Source: an uncultured Gemmata sp. (GTDB lineage: Bacteria; Planctomycetota; Planctomycetia; Gemmatales; Gemmataceae). From it: a stretch of 64,000 nucleotides of DNA. Positions 40,105-49,300 of the stretch are shown piece after piece. The stretch is from the NCBI GenBank assembly GCA_937924775.1, contig CALDUT010000010.1:124001-188000 (forward strand), given 5' to 3'. The position numbers and the translations under genes were made by a program. The number at the start of each line of letters is the position of its first letter. Position 1 is the stretch's first letter. Below the pieces are notes generated by a model, which was not told where the DNA came from, ran no database searches, and saw nothing but the letters and a program-made list of their open reading frames with translations.

Positions 40105-40938
40105 ATGACTCGCAGGGTCGGTTTGTTGCTGTTGTGCGGATGGTGTACAACGGCTTGCAGTGTGGCGGATGAACCGCTTCCCCCCCCGCCGGCTCAGCCG
40201 CGGGTGGCTCAACCGCTGCCGCCACGGGTTCCGCAACCGGTTCAGCCGCCGGCTGGGCAGCCCGTTCCCCCTCTTCAGCCGCTTCAACCACGGTTACCGT
40301 TGGTCAGCTCTCGTTTGCTCCAACTGGAAGAAGATTTGGAATTGCTTCAGGCCCAACTCGACATCAAGCGTGCCCAAGTGAAACTCGCCGAAGTCAATGC
40401 GGCGGCCAAAGAATCGCGTTTCAAATTGATGAATGAGCTTCAGGGTAAAGCGGCCTTCAGCCAACTCGATTTGTTAGACGCCCGCTATGCGTGGGAACTC
40501 GCCCAAGCAGAGTTACGCGTTCGCATAACGGAAATGCGTGAAATGGAAGTGAAGATCAAATACGCTCAAAGACGCTTGGATGAAGCCAAAGGTGGGCGGC
40601 CTCAGCCCAAAGGCGAACCCAACGCCCAGGATTTCAGTGTGGACGAAAAGGCGTTGGCAGAATTGGCCGAACGCATCGCCCAACTTCGGCAGCAAATCGA
40701 TCGCAACGACCAAGCCAAAAAGAAAGCGGTTGACGCGTTAACCGATGCCCAACAGGAACTGTCGCGGGCGCAGGCTTTGCCGGAAACCAACGCTAACCGC
40801 GCCAATGGGATCAAACAAGCGGAAACGAAAGTTCAGCAAGCTCAGGGTGAAATTACGCGCATCGATAAGGAACGGGATGATTTGATGAAGTCCCTGCAAC
40901 AGTTGCAGAACGAATTCCAGGAACTGAAGAAGAAATGA
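40105..40938 (+). CDS. Exported Pro-rich coiled-coil protein, possible lipoprotein
   Basis: The 277-residue product has an N-terminal export signal (RRVGLLLLCGWCTTACS; the Cys could be a lipobox), a Pro/Gln-rich segment (about 22-65), and long coiled coils (about 70-150 and 175-277) rich in Glu, Gln, Ala and Leu. I do not recognise a family; the layout suggests an envelope spacer or a peptidoglycan/outer-membrane linker. ATG 40105 has GGAGG seven bases upstream; another ATG six bases before it is too close to that site. Earlier in-frame ATGs give no signal peptide. Confidence 0.75.
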   Translation: MTRRVGLLLLCGWCTTACSVADEPLPPPPAQPRVAQPLPPRVPQPVQPPAGQPVPPLQPLQPRLPLVSSRLLQLEEDLELLQAQLDIKRAQVKLAEVNAAAKESRFKLMNELQGKAAFSQLDLLDARYAWELAQAELRVRITEMREMEVKIKYAQRRLDEAKGGRPQPKGEPNAQDFSVDEKALAELAERIAQLRQQIDRNDQAKKKAVDALTDAQQELSRAQALPETNANRANGIKQAETKVQQAQGEITRIDKERDDLMKSLQQLQNEFQELKKK

Positions 40939-41030
40939 TAGGCGGTGACGTCGTTCTGAGAAATGCCTGATTCGCGTGCCAAGGAACCTCTCAAAACGGC
41001 ATGACGTTAGCAACTCGGGGGCCCACGTAC

Positions 41031-41058
41031 CCTCCAACGCGAGATTCCCCGTTGGAGG
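41031..41058. terminator. Hairpin in the convergent region before sucD
   Basis: A 9-bp perfect stem (CCTCCAACG at 41031..41039 with CGTTGGAGG at 41050..41058) lies between the coiled-coil gene and the end of sucD, which converge. It has no T-run, so it may be a weak two-way terminator. Confidence 0.35.
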
Positions 41059-41140
41059 CGTTGTGTACGCTTTATGATCCCACAGCGGTGACCTGCGCGC
41101 AGGCCACTCAATTTGTGGTGGAATCTGGCGGTTGCCTAGC

Positions 41141-42055
41141 TCACTTCTTCTTCGCCAAGGCTTTTTGTACGGCTGTGCCCATGTCGGCGGGAGTGGGGGC
41201 GACCTCGATTCCCGCTTTTTGCAAGGCGGCGATCTTGTCCTCCGCTTTGCCGCTACCGCCGCTGATGATCGCCCCGGCATGGCCCATTCGCTTGCCCGGT
41301 GGTGCCGTCTGCCCAGCGATGAACGCCGCCACCGGTTTTTTCACATGCTTGGCCACATATTCCGCCGCTTGTTCTTCGGCGGTGCCGCCGATTTCGCCAA
41401 TCAGGAGAATCGCTTCGGTCTGAGGGTCGCTCTCGAACAGTTCCAGCAATTCAATTTGCGTTGTCCCGATGACTGGGTCGCCACCAATGCCAACGCATGT
41501 CGTTTGCGGGAGCCCCAGCGCGGTCAATTGGAAGACGGCTTCATAAGTGAGCGTGCCAGAGCGGCTGATCACCCCCACCCCGCGTTCGTTGGGCCCACAG
41601 GGTTTGTGAATAGGACCAGGCATGATGCCGATTTTGCACTGACCGGGGGTGATGACGCCAGGGCAGTTGGGGCCGATCAACCGGACTCCGGGGATGGTTT
41701 TGAGGAAGCGTTTGGCTTTTGCCATATCCAATACCGGAATGCCTTCGGTGATGGCAACAATCAATTGAATACCCGCATCGGCGGCTTCCATGATCGCATC
41801 GGCGGCCCCGGCGGGGGGGACAAAGACCATGCTGGCGGTGGCCCCGGTGACACGAACCGCTTCCGCTACCGTGTTGAACACTGGCAGTTCGCGGCCTGAT
41901 TTTTCCCCTTTCCACATCATCCCGCCCTTTTTGGGCGTCACACCCCCCACGAATTGGGTGCCGTAGATCAGACATTGGTCGGTGTGAAAGCTCCCAGCGC
42001 CCCCGGTAATGCCCTGACAGATCACACGCGTCGAACGATCAACGAGAATACTCAT
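41141..42055 (-). CDS. sucD: Succinyl-CoA synthetase subunit alpha
   Basis: SucD binds CoA and carries the phospho-His of succinyl-CoA ligase in the TCA cycle. The 304-residue product has the start [20 protein letters not shown], CoA-site [39 protein letters not shown], and the active-site [19 protein letters not shown] with its His. ATG 42055 fits the family, and overlaps the stop of the upstream small gene (ATGA). Its partner sucC is 1391 bases upstream, with two other genes between. Confidence 0.96.
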   Translation of the reverse strand: MSILVDRSTRVICQGITGGAGSFHTDQCLIYGTQFVGGVTPKKGGMMWKGEKSGRELPVFNTVAEAVRVTGATASMVFVPPAGAADAIMEAADAGIQLIVAITEGIPVLDMAKAKRFLKTIPGVRLIGPNCPGVITPGQCKIGIMPGPIHKPCGPNERGVGVISRSGTLTYEAVFQLTALGLPQTTCVGIGGDPVIGTTQIELLELFESDPQTEAILLIGEIGGTAEEQAAEYVAKHVKKPVAAFIAGQTAPPGKRMGHAGAIISGGSGKAEDKIAALQKAGIEVAPTPADMGTAVQKALAKKK

Positions 42056-42297
42056 CGGGTTTTCTCCGGCTGTTTCCTGTGCGAGCGGATCACTTCCGCC
42101 AACCAAGCAGCTAGGCGGTTATTCGATTGATACCAGTGGCTGCGGTGCCCGGCGAGCGCGCGATAACCGCCCAAGGTTATGAGCCGCACAGGAGCAGCCC
42201 ACATCCACAGAAAGGCGTTCACATCGGGCAACGCCGCGATTTTCACTCCCGCAACGATGCCAACAGCGGCCGCCAAGAATCCGATAACAATTTCCAC
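42052..42297 (-). CDS. Small membrane protein between sucC and sucD
   Basis: The 81-residue product begins with a hydrophobic segment ([21 protein letters not shown]), has a second weaker one ([17 protein letters not shown]) and ends with a basic, polar C-terminus. I do not recognise it. A GTG start at 42297 is used; no strong ribosome-binding site is clear. Its stop overlaps the sucD start by four bases, which argues that it is translated and coupled to sucD. Confidence 0.6.
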   Translation of the reverse strand: MEIVIGFLAAAVGIVAGVKIAALPDVNAFLWMWAAPVRLITLGGYRALAGHRSHWYQSNNRLAAWLAEVIRSHRKQPEKTR

Positions 42298-42408
42298 TTG
42301 GGCCCATAGCGGATGGAGTGGCTTCCCATTGAGGTCGCAGTGAAGTTAGTCGAGGGCATCAATTGGCGGCATCGTGATCGCCTCCGATTGCAGCTCCAAA
42401 CGCCCGGC

Positions 42409-43395
42409 TCAGCTCTTAGGCGGTACAACTTCCGAGATCTCTCGGACCAGCCATTTCAGGGGATCCGTCTCCGGGGTGAGCTTGATCCGGTATTTCTTGG
42501 GGCCAGCCGGTTTAGTCAATTCCACGTGGAACTCTGGGGCATCGCCCAAGCGGGTGACCGTAAAAGTCGAGGTTCCCCCCCCGATTTTCACGGCTTCCAA
42601 TCCGATTTTGCCGGGGTTGTAGTCGTAGCCGTCTTTGGTGTCTTGGTCGAATGGGGGGGCCCATTGCGTCCGCAGCTCGGGCGTCAGCGCCGCAGCAATC
42701 AAGGGGGCGCGTTGCTCTCGGGTCATACCGTGAAGATCACAAACTGCTTCCACAAATGAGGTTACGGCGAAATCCTGCGCGGCATGAGCCGGCGTGGTCG
42801 CCGGGGGGCGGTTGGGCATTTCCGCGGAGGAAATCGATAGCCAATCGACTTTCCAGGTTCCTTGTTCCCGCACCATCCGCAGGGAGTAGCCGCCGGTTCG
42901 GCCTGGTTCCTTGCCGAAACGCGGTCCGCTGACGGTGCCGCGGAAATAGACCACGTCCCCGGCTTGCTGACGGTTGAGTTCCGCTCCAAATGTCAGGCCC
43001 TCGCCTACCGCTTTCAGCCAACTGGTGGCGTTGTTAGGACTGTAGCCGAGCTTTTTATCTTCGGGAAAGACCAGTGGTTTCCCGATCACCCTCACAAACC
43101 ACTGGGAAAGCCGCGTAGCATCCGCTTGGCCGCTCGTCAGATCGCGGAGGAAAGCCGTTTGGGCTTCGCTGGCCGAAGGTTCCACTGGGCTGAGAGTTGT
43201 GGGGGGCGAGGGTTGGCGAGGCCCGGGAGTGCCTGTGGGGTTGGGGGTGTTAGACGGCGTGGGTGGTTGGGCGGTACTGTCTTTGTTGCCGTCTGAACGT
43301 GCGGTGGGCTTGCCGCAGCCCGGCAAGGCTACCCCCGCCGCAGCGGTCGCCAAGAGCACCCCCGTGGCCATGCGAACAAAAACTAACCGTGGCAT
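42409..43395 (-). CDS. Probable lipoprotein of unknown function
   Basis: The 328-residue protein has a signal peptide and lipobox (GVALPGCGKP, Cys near residue 27), a Pro/Ser/Thr-rich linker (about 30-75), and a globular part (about 80-328; TAFLRDLTSGQADATRLSQW, GYSLRMVREQGTWKVDWLSI, ending REISEVVPPK). The second part looks like an NTF2-like or similar secreted alpha-beta domain, but that is a weak impression. It lies between sucC (50 bases upstream) and the small membrane protein. Confidence 0.75.
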   Translation of the reverse strand: MPRLVFVRMATGVLLATAAAGVALPGCGKPTARSDGNKDSTAQPPTPSNTPNPTGTPGPRQPSPPTTLSPVEPSASEAQTAFLRDLTSGQADATRLSQWFVRVIGKPLVFPEDKKLGYSPNNATSWLKAVGEGLTFGAELNRQQAGDVVYFRGTVSGPRFGKEPGRTGGYSLRMVREQGTWKVDWLSISSAEMPNRPPATTPAHAAQDFAVTSFVEAVCDLHGMTREQRAPLIAAALTPELRTQWAPPFDQDTKDGYDYNPGKIGLEAVKIGGGTSTFTVTRLGDAPEFHVELTKPAGPKKYRIKLTPETDPLKWLVREISEVVPPKS

Positions 43396-43445
43396 ATCGG
43401 GTTCCTTTCCAGGATAACACCGCCCACCGACGCGGTTGATACGTG

Positions 43446-44657
43446 TTATTGGCTCAATTCAACGACCATTTTCGCGGCACTCGTCAGGTCCGGGGCACTT
43501 TTGAGCGTCGGCAAATCGGTGGCCGCCGCAGCGAGAATGGCCCGGGCTTTCTCGACCTCGTTGCCTTCCAAACGCACCACCACCGGAACACGGAAACCGA
43601 CTTCCTTTCCGGCCTTCACGAGAGCTTCGGCGATCGTCGCACAACTGGCGATCCCGCCGAAGACATTGACAAGAATGCCTTTCACCTTCGGGTCGGAAAG
43701 AATGATACGAAAGGCTTCCACCGCGCCTTGCGGGGTGACACTGCCGCCCACATCCAGGAAGTTCGCCGGCCCCACCCCCTTCGTCTTCCCATGGTAGTTG
43801 ATGATATCCATGGTCGCCATGGCCAGCCCGGCCCCGTTGACCAGGCAACCAATTGTTCCATCGAGTTGGATGAAGTTGAGATGGGCTTTCGCCGCCCGCA
43901 CTTCGGCCGGGTTTTCTTCCCCCTCGTCTCGTAGCGCGGCGATGTCGGGGTGGCGAAAGAGGGCGTTGTCGTCAAAATCAAATTTGGCATCGAGAACGAC
44001 CACCTCCCCTTTCTTGGTCACGGCCAAGGGGTTCACTTCGGCCAACGTAGCGTCCTTCTCGAGGTAGACTTTCGCCAACGCCAGCATGATTTTTTCTGCC
44101 GGCCCAGCTTGATCGGGCGTAAACCCCAGTTCGTAGGCCATCCGTCGGGCTTGGAAGGGAAGTAAACCGGTTTCGGGTGAAAAGGGAACCTTGAGAATCT
44201 TCTCCGGGCTTTCATGGGCCACCTTTTCGATGTCCATACCCCCGGCGGCCGATGCCATCAGCAAGGGAACGCCCAGGGAACGGTCGAAAACGACGGCGAC
44301 GTAGAATTCTTGCTCCGGCTCGGCGTCGGCTTGGACGATCAGGGTGCGAACGGGTTGACCGTGGGGACCGGTTTGGAGTGTCTTGAGGGGGTGGTGGAGC
44401 ATGGCTTCGGCCACAGCCCGGGCCTTGTCGCGCGTGGCACAGAATTTCACACCGCCCAGCTTATCCGGATAACCCACCAGTTGCCCAGCCCCACGGCCGC
44501 CCGCGTGGATCTGGGCTTTGACCATCACGCCGCTCCCATTGGCCAATTGATCAAAGGCGGCCGCGACTTCATCGGGCGTTTTGCACACAATATGACGAGG
44601 AATGTTGGCACCCGCGGCCGCGAGCAACTCTTTCGCTTGATACTCATGAACTTTCAT
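43446..44657 (-). CDS. sucC: Succinyl-CoA synthetase subunit beta, ADP-forming type
   Basis: SucC binds the nucleotide and makes ATP or GTP from succinyl-CoA with SucD. The 403-residue product has the ATP-grasp start KVHEYQAKELLAAAGANIPR, MVKAQIHAGGRGAG, LEKDATLAEVNPLAVTKKGE, DAKFDFDDNALFRHPD, GAGLAMATMDIINYHG, and GGIASCATIAEALVKAG. Nearly all elements of the family are present. It is divergent from the M20 peptidase gene. It would normally abut sucD; here it does not. Confidence 0.96.
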   Translation of the reverse strand: MKVHEYQAKELLAAAGANIPRHIVCKTPDEVAAAFDQLANGSGVMVKAQIHAGGRGAGQLVGYPDKLGGVKFCATRDKARAVAEAMLHHPLKTLQTGPHGQPVRTLIVQADAEPEQEFYVAVVFDRSLGVPLLMASAAGGMDIEKVAHESPEKILKVPFSPETGLLPFQARRMAYELGFTPDQAGPAEKIMLALAKVYLEKDATLAEVNPLAVTKKGEVVVLDAKFDFDDNALFRHPDIAALRDEGEENPAEVRAAKAHLNFIQLDGTIGCLVNGAGLAMATMDIINYHGKTKGVGPANFLDVGGSVTPQGAVEAFRIILSDPKVKGILVNVFGGIASCATIAEALVKAGKEVGFRVPVVVRLEGNEVEKARAILAAAATDLPTLKSAPDLTSAAKMVVELSQ

Positions 44658-44769
44658 GGCGGCTCCTGAACGTCGGTGAGGACGTTATAGGACCGGTAGG
44701 GAATCACCGAAAGGGGGGAACGCGTCCTAGGACGAGTTTATCAACCCTCTGTAGCATGCATCAGCTACA

Positions 44770-45933
44770 ATGCTCTCTATGCTGCCACTTCCCGAATTGC
44801 TGACCGAATTGGTTCGTTTGCCGTCGGTCAACCCGATGGGTCGAACAGACCTCGATCCCGCGATCCTCTACGAAACGCGGGTGACGGCCTTTTTGGAAGA
44901 GCGTTTCCGGGAGTTGGGCTGCCCCTATTTTCGCCAGCCGGTGGCCCCCGGGCGCGACAATATCATCGCCACCTACACTCCACCCACACCGCCCACGGTT
45001 CACTGGCTCTGGGAGGCTCATCAAGATACCGTACCGGTCGATGGGATGACTATCGACCCCTTCGCTGCGACCATCGACAACGGACAGCTCTATGGTCGGG
45101 GCGCTTGCGACGTGAAGGCTGGAATCGCCGTGATGCTGGCGGCCTTCGCCCGGCTGGTACAAGAACAACCGCCGGGCAGCGCCCAAGTGACCCTGGCCTT
45201 CACGGTGGATGAAGAACACGGCGGGCTAGGTATTCAGGAGCTGATGAAATCCGGTCTGCGTGCCGATTGTGCGATTGTGGCCGAACCTACGGGCTTCAAT
45301 ATCGTGAATGCTCACAAAGGCGTGGCCCGCTGGATTCTTCAAACCACGGGGCGAGCGTGCCATTCGTCCCAGCCGGAAGAGGGCGTGAACGCGATTTATC
45401 GTATGGCCCGCCTAATCCGGGCGATTGAAGACTACTCCGCCCGGCTGCGGCAAGGTCCGGCGGATCCCCTCGTAGGCCCTCGTACCATCTCCATCGGCCG
45501 CATTCAGGGAGGTGTTTCGCCCAATACCGTGCCAGATTTTTGCTGTGTTGATATCGATCGCCGCCTGTTACCTGGAGAGACGATCACCACCGCTACCGCT
45601 GAATTGCAGGCATTCCTCCAGGCCCAACCGGATGTGGATTTTCCTTTCGAACTCATGTGCAGCTCTGCGGGGTGTTTACCGCTGTCTCCCCAACTGTCCG
45701 CGGCGTGGGTGCCCCGGCTGGGCCGGGCCATTAACGCCGTTATCGGCTCGTATGCAGTGCAGGCGGTTCCCTTTGGTACAGATGCCGCGTGGATTGCCGA
45801 AGCCGGGATTCCGGCCCTGATTTTCGGACCTGGCGACATCGCTCAAGCTCATACGAAGGATGAGTGGATCGAATTGGCCCACCTCGCACCGGCGGCAGAA
45901 ATCCTCTTCCGCCTAGCCGGCCCGGAACTGTAA
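44770..45933 (+). CDS. M20 family metallopeptidase, ArgE/DapE type
   Basis: The 387-residue product is an M20 zinc deacylase: metal ligands His in WEAHQDTVPVDGM, Asp in GRGACDVKAGIAV, the Glu pair in TVDEEHGGLG, and Glu in VAEPTGFNIV; a dimerisation domain lies at about 170-280. It could be acetylornithine deacetylase, succinyl-diaminopimelate desuccinylase or a related enzyme; the sequence alone does not decide. ATG 44770 is used; an ATG three codons later also fits. The C-terminal His that completes the site is in QAHTKDEWIE. Confidence 0.9.
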   Translation: MLSMLPLPELLTELVRLPSVNPMGRTDLDPAILYETRVTAFLEERFRELGCPYFRQPVAPGRDNIIATYTPPTPPTVHWLWEAHQDTVPVDGMTIDPFAATIDNGQLYGRGACDVKAGIAVMLAAFARLVQEQPPGSAQVTLAFTVDEEHGGLGIQELMKSGLRADCAIVAEPTGFNIVNAHKGVARWILQTTGRACHSSQPEEGVNAIYRMARLIRAIEDYSARLRQGPADPLVGPRTISIGRIQGGVSPNTVPDFCCVDIDRRLLPGETITTATAELQAFLQAQPDVDFPFELMCSSAGCLPLSPQLSAAWVPRLGRAINAVIGSYAVQAVPFGTDAAWIAEAGIPALIFGPGDIAQAHTKDEWIELAHLAPAAEILFRLAGPEL

Positions 45934-46017
45934 AGACACCGCTCCACAACCGCCGATAAACAAGCTACACTACCAGAAGAAGAACCCATTCACTCGTTCA
46001 CCCTGCGGAGGCAACCT

Positions 46018-46197
46018 ATGAGTATTGTGCGTGTGGGGATGGCGGAAGACGAAAAGTTCGGAGCCGGCTACGACGCCATCTTCGGCAAGAAAAATAACGC
46101 AGCGAAGAAACCCGCGGCGAAAGCCCCGGCTAAGAAGACCGCCACCAAGGCCACAGCCAAAAAACCGGCTAAGAAAAGCAACTCTAAGAAAAAATAG
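46018..46197 (+). CDS. Small basic protein with Lys/Ala-rich tail
   Basis: A 59-codon frame starts at ATG 46018 after a strong GGAGG (six bases away). Residues 1-24 are neat and not repetitive (SIVRVGMAEDEKFGAGYDAI, FGKK); residues 25-59 are almost only Lys, Ala, Thr and Pro, with repeated AKK/PAKK units like histone H1 or HU tails. It may bind DNA or RNA. I believe similar short proteins exist in other planctomycetes but cannot confirm it. It follows the M20 gene by 84 bases and is followed by a terminator-like hairpin, so it is probably a real short transcript. Confidence 0.75.
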   Translation: MSIVRVGMAEDEKFGAGYDAIFGKKNNAAKKPAAKAPAKKTATKATAKKPAKKSNSKKK

Positions 46198-46234
46198 AAA
46201 ACGCAACCATCAAAGCATCATTATATGATAATGA

Positions 46235-46271
46235 CGCGACTCCCACAAGCACCTCCGGGAGTCCCGCTTTT
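46235..46271 (+). terminator. Terminator-like hairpin after the small basic protein gene
   Basis: A 7-bp stem (GACTCCC at 46238..46244 with GGGAGTC at 46257..46263), extended by two pairs past a mismatch, is followed by CCGCTTTT. It lies about 40 bases after the stop codon and just before the converging kinase gene. Confidence 0.5.
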
Positions 46272-46328
46272 GAATCCATGCGCTGGTTCGTGGTTGTTGT
46301 AAATGATGATCGGCCCGTATTGGGGTGA

Positions 46329-49300
46329 TCAAGGTTCCTCGGGTTCTTTCTCCTCGTGGGCTTCGCGGTTGGAGTCGAGCGGCAAGGCTTGGAACCCGTT
46401 TACATCTGCCCCCACCTCAATCGATAGTTCCTCAGAGCGATCCTGGAATTCCGCCATCTGAATTATCAGGTGGTCAGGTTGAACCTTAGTAAGCTCTCGG
46501 AGGGGAGGAACCGGTGAGCGGAAGCGGATTTCCCCAAACCGTTTTTCGGCATCCGGCGGCGGTTCGGCGACGTTGTCGATCCACGCGGTGCGGGTCCACT
46601 CTTTGGGAAACCCCTCACCATTCGGACGGATCGCAGCGAGAACCGCACTCGTCTCGTAATTGGCGTAGCGGTTAGCTTTGGTGGCACGCCAACTGAAGAC
46701 CGATTTCCCTTCCGCAGGATCCACGCCGTCTACTTCCACCAACGGGCGACCGGCATTAGGAACCGCGACAAACAGGCATTCGGCCGCCTCCACCTCCACT
46801 TTGAGTAACCCCCCGGGGCGCATGGCATCCGAGGATTTGCTACCATGCAGCTCGAGAATGGGGCCGCCGGTCAAGGCGGTGACCCGAGTGAGCTTGAGGC
46901 TGCTTGTTCCGCCACCCAGGTTTTTCCCACCTGCTTGAGCATAAAACAGAGCGTCATCCAGGGCGGTAAGCGTGTTGCTCAAAGCCACTTCCACCGGGCG
47001 GCTGACAGAATCGATCCACACCGCGCGGCCTTTCCCTCGCAACAGGCAGTTGTGGAAGGCCACCTTCGGGACAGGACGCGCAGGGGTATCCATCGCCATG
47101 ATCTTATCGGCATCCGGGAGATGAACGGCCGCCGCCGGCGAATCCTCTTCACCAAAAAACGTGAAGATGCAGTGGTGGAAGGTGCAGCTTTTGCCTCCGA
47201 TGATACTGACCGCGGCCACCGTTTGTTCATCGCGCGGGCGATTGGGTTTGAGCCGGAAATGAAGCCGCTCGAAGGTGACTTCCCCCGCTTTGAGTTTGAA
47301 CAAACTTTGGTCCCGGTCGTTGTCGGCTTGGATGACCAACACCGGTTGGCAGTCTGCATCAGGGGCGAATTTCACGCGCATGTCCCCGTCGCCAGGCCGC
47401 GCGGGGGATTTGATGTCGATCGTATCGAGTTCGAGTTCGCCATGGTGACGAATATAGATGGTTTCGTCAGGGCGAATGGTCTTCAGAAGCGTTGTCAGAT
47501 CGTTGGAGATACCCGGGGCGAGTTCGGCGTCGGTGGCTGTTGGCCACCAGATTTTGCGGGGTTCGGCGGTGCGGGGCCGGAAGGAGCCCCACGCCATGGG
47601 CAACTCCTTGTAAGCTCGGCGAACGTTGTCGGCCTGGTGAAACGCGGCCCCCAGTGGCACAGCCCGTTGTTTGGAATCTTTAGTGTACTCGGTGGTGTAG
47701 ATGCCCGGTTCAGCGTCGTCATCCACTTTCAGGCGAAAGCCTTTCCACGGTTGACTTGATCGGACCACTGTCAACGGTTCACTCTCGGCCCACGGACGCT
47801 GAGCCAGTTTCGTATGCCCTTTGCCGTCGATGGTTGGCACCTCCGATTTCCACGTCTCGAAGCTCCATGTGGTCCGCGAAGTACCGATCGGATCCACGCG
47901 ATAATAACCGTTGATACGGCCATTGGGGACCACCCATTGAACCCCATCGGGCCGTTCAGCCCGCACACGCACCATCACGCCGCGGCGGTTGGCTTCGGAA
48001 CGGGCGATGGGTGAGCGGATGCGAGGACCATTAACGGCGGCGAAAAGACAATCGGCGGTGGTTACCGTTATCCGGGGCGAGGTCCCGGTGTCGATCGCGG
48101 CTCCGCCGGGGTCCACCATGAAGGTGCTGTGGTTCAGTTGAATTTCCGTGGGGTTGAGGAATTCCCCGACGCTCTGGCTGTCCACCAGCACGCATGCCGC
48201 GTGGGGAGCAAAACCGCTATCCGTGATCGTGAGCCATGAGCCGCTGGGGGCCACCAAACCGATGGCGGCCGGGGAATTGATCGCAAAAACGCAGCGTTGC
48301 GCGTGGATCGCCGGGGGAGTATCCGTCCGGGAATAGATCGTTACCGCCCGCGGTTCATGGTCCGTGAAGCGTTCATCCGCGCTTGTGAAAACACAATCCC
48401 ACAGTTCCACTTTGGCACAATCCTCAACACGCACACCCTCCGGTTTCGTGATGCCCACTTCCTCGATGTTCAAATCCGGATCAAGAACGAACTGAAACCA
48501 GAGATTGCGAAGGACCAGCGTTTCAGCTTGAATGGTGAGAGTGCCATTGGTTCGGAAATCGTCGGCGAAGAGGATCAATTTGGTGATACCGCTGGTGGAA
48601 CTCATCGGGACGCCCACGAGCTCCAAGCTTTTCCCTTGAAAGCGAAGCGGCCGATCGAGTCGTGTCAGGTCGTATTCCCCGGGAGCCAAGGCGATCTTGG
48701 TGGTGTTTGGGTCTTCCAAGTGTTGGACCAACTCGGCGACGGTTCGCACTTGGGCTGTCACAGGCAGTGGGCGCTGCCCTTTGGGGGAGCCATTTCCAGG
48801 CTCCCTAAGCGGAGGGGAGTCCAATCCCACTGGCGGTGGGGAATCACTGCGGAGCAATCCTGGCGGTGGGGGCGGTTGGCTGGTCCCGATCACAAAGGCG
48901 GCAATAGCCAGAACCGCGGCGCAACTTGCTAACAGCCACCAAGGCTTCAATTGGGGGGGGGATGGCAGCAGTTGACGTTCCGCAGGCACAGCTTGGAGTA
49001 CGGCATCTTGGGAAACCGTGGCGGAATCCAACCGCAAACGCTCGGCTAATCCTTTGAGGTGGGCGATCAGTTCGCGAGGCGTTTGGTAGCGCTCGGCGGG
49101 TTGTTTGGCCATCATCCGGGCCAGAATCACCGCCAGCTCATCGGGGATGGCCGGGTTCAGCAGCCGGGGATCGAGGGGTGATTCGAACTGATGCGCGCGG
49201 AGTTTGCGGGCCGCGGTGCCTTCGGGGACTGGGGGACGACCAGTCAATGCGTGATAAAAAGTACAACCCAATGAATAGATGTCGCTGCGAACGTCGGTGC

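Noticed and set aside
40150-40290. Proline-rich repeated segment considered as a tandem repeat element
   Set aside because: It is a coding low-complexity linker in the exported coiled-coil protein, not a DNA repeat with regular units.
41132-41899. 255-codon plus-strand frame opposite sucD
   Set aside because: Antisense to a conserved TCA-cycle gene and without recognisable motifs.
45970-46206. 78-codon minus-strand frame opposite the small basic protein
   Set aside because: Phe/Arg/Leu-rich antisense of Lys/Ala codons; the plus-strand frame has a strong ribosome-binding site.
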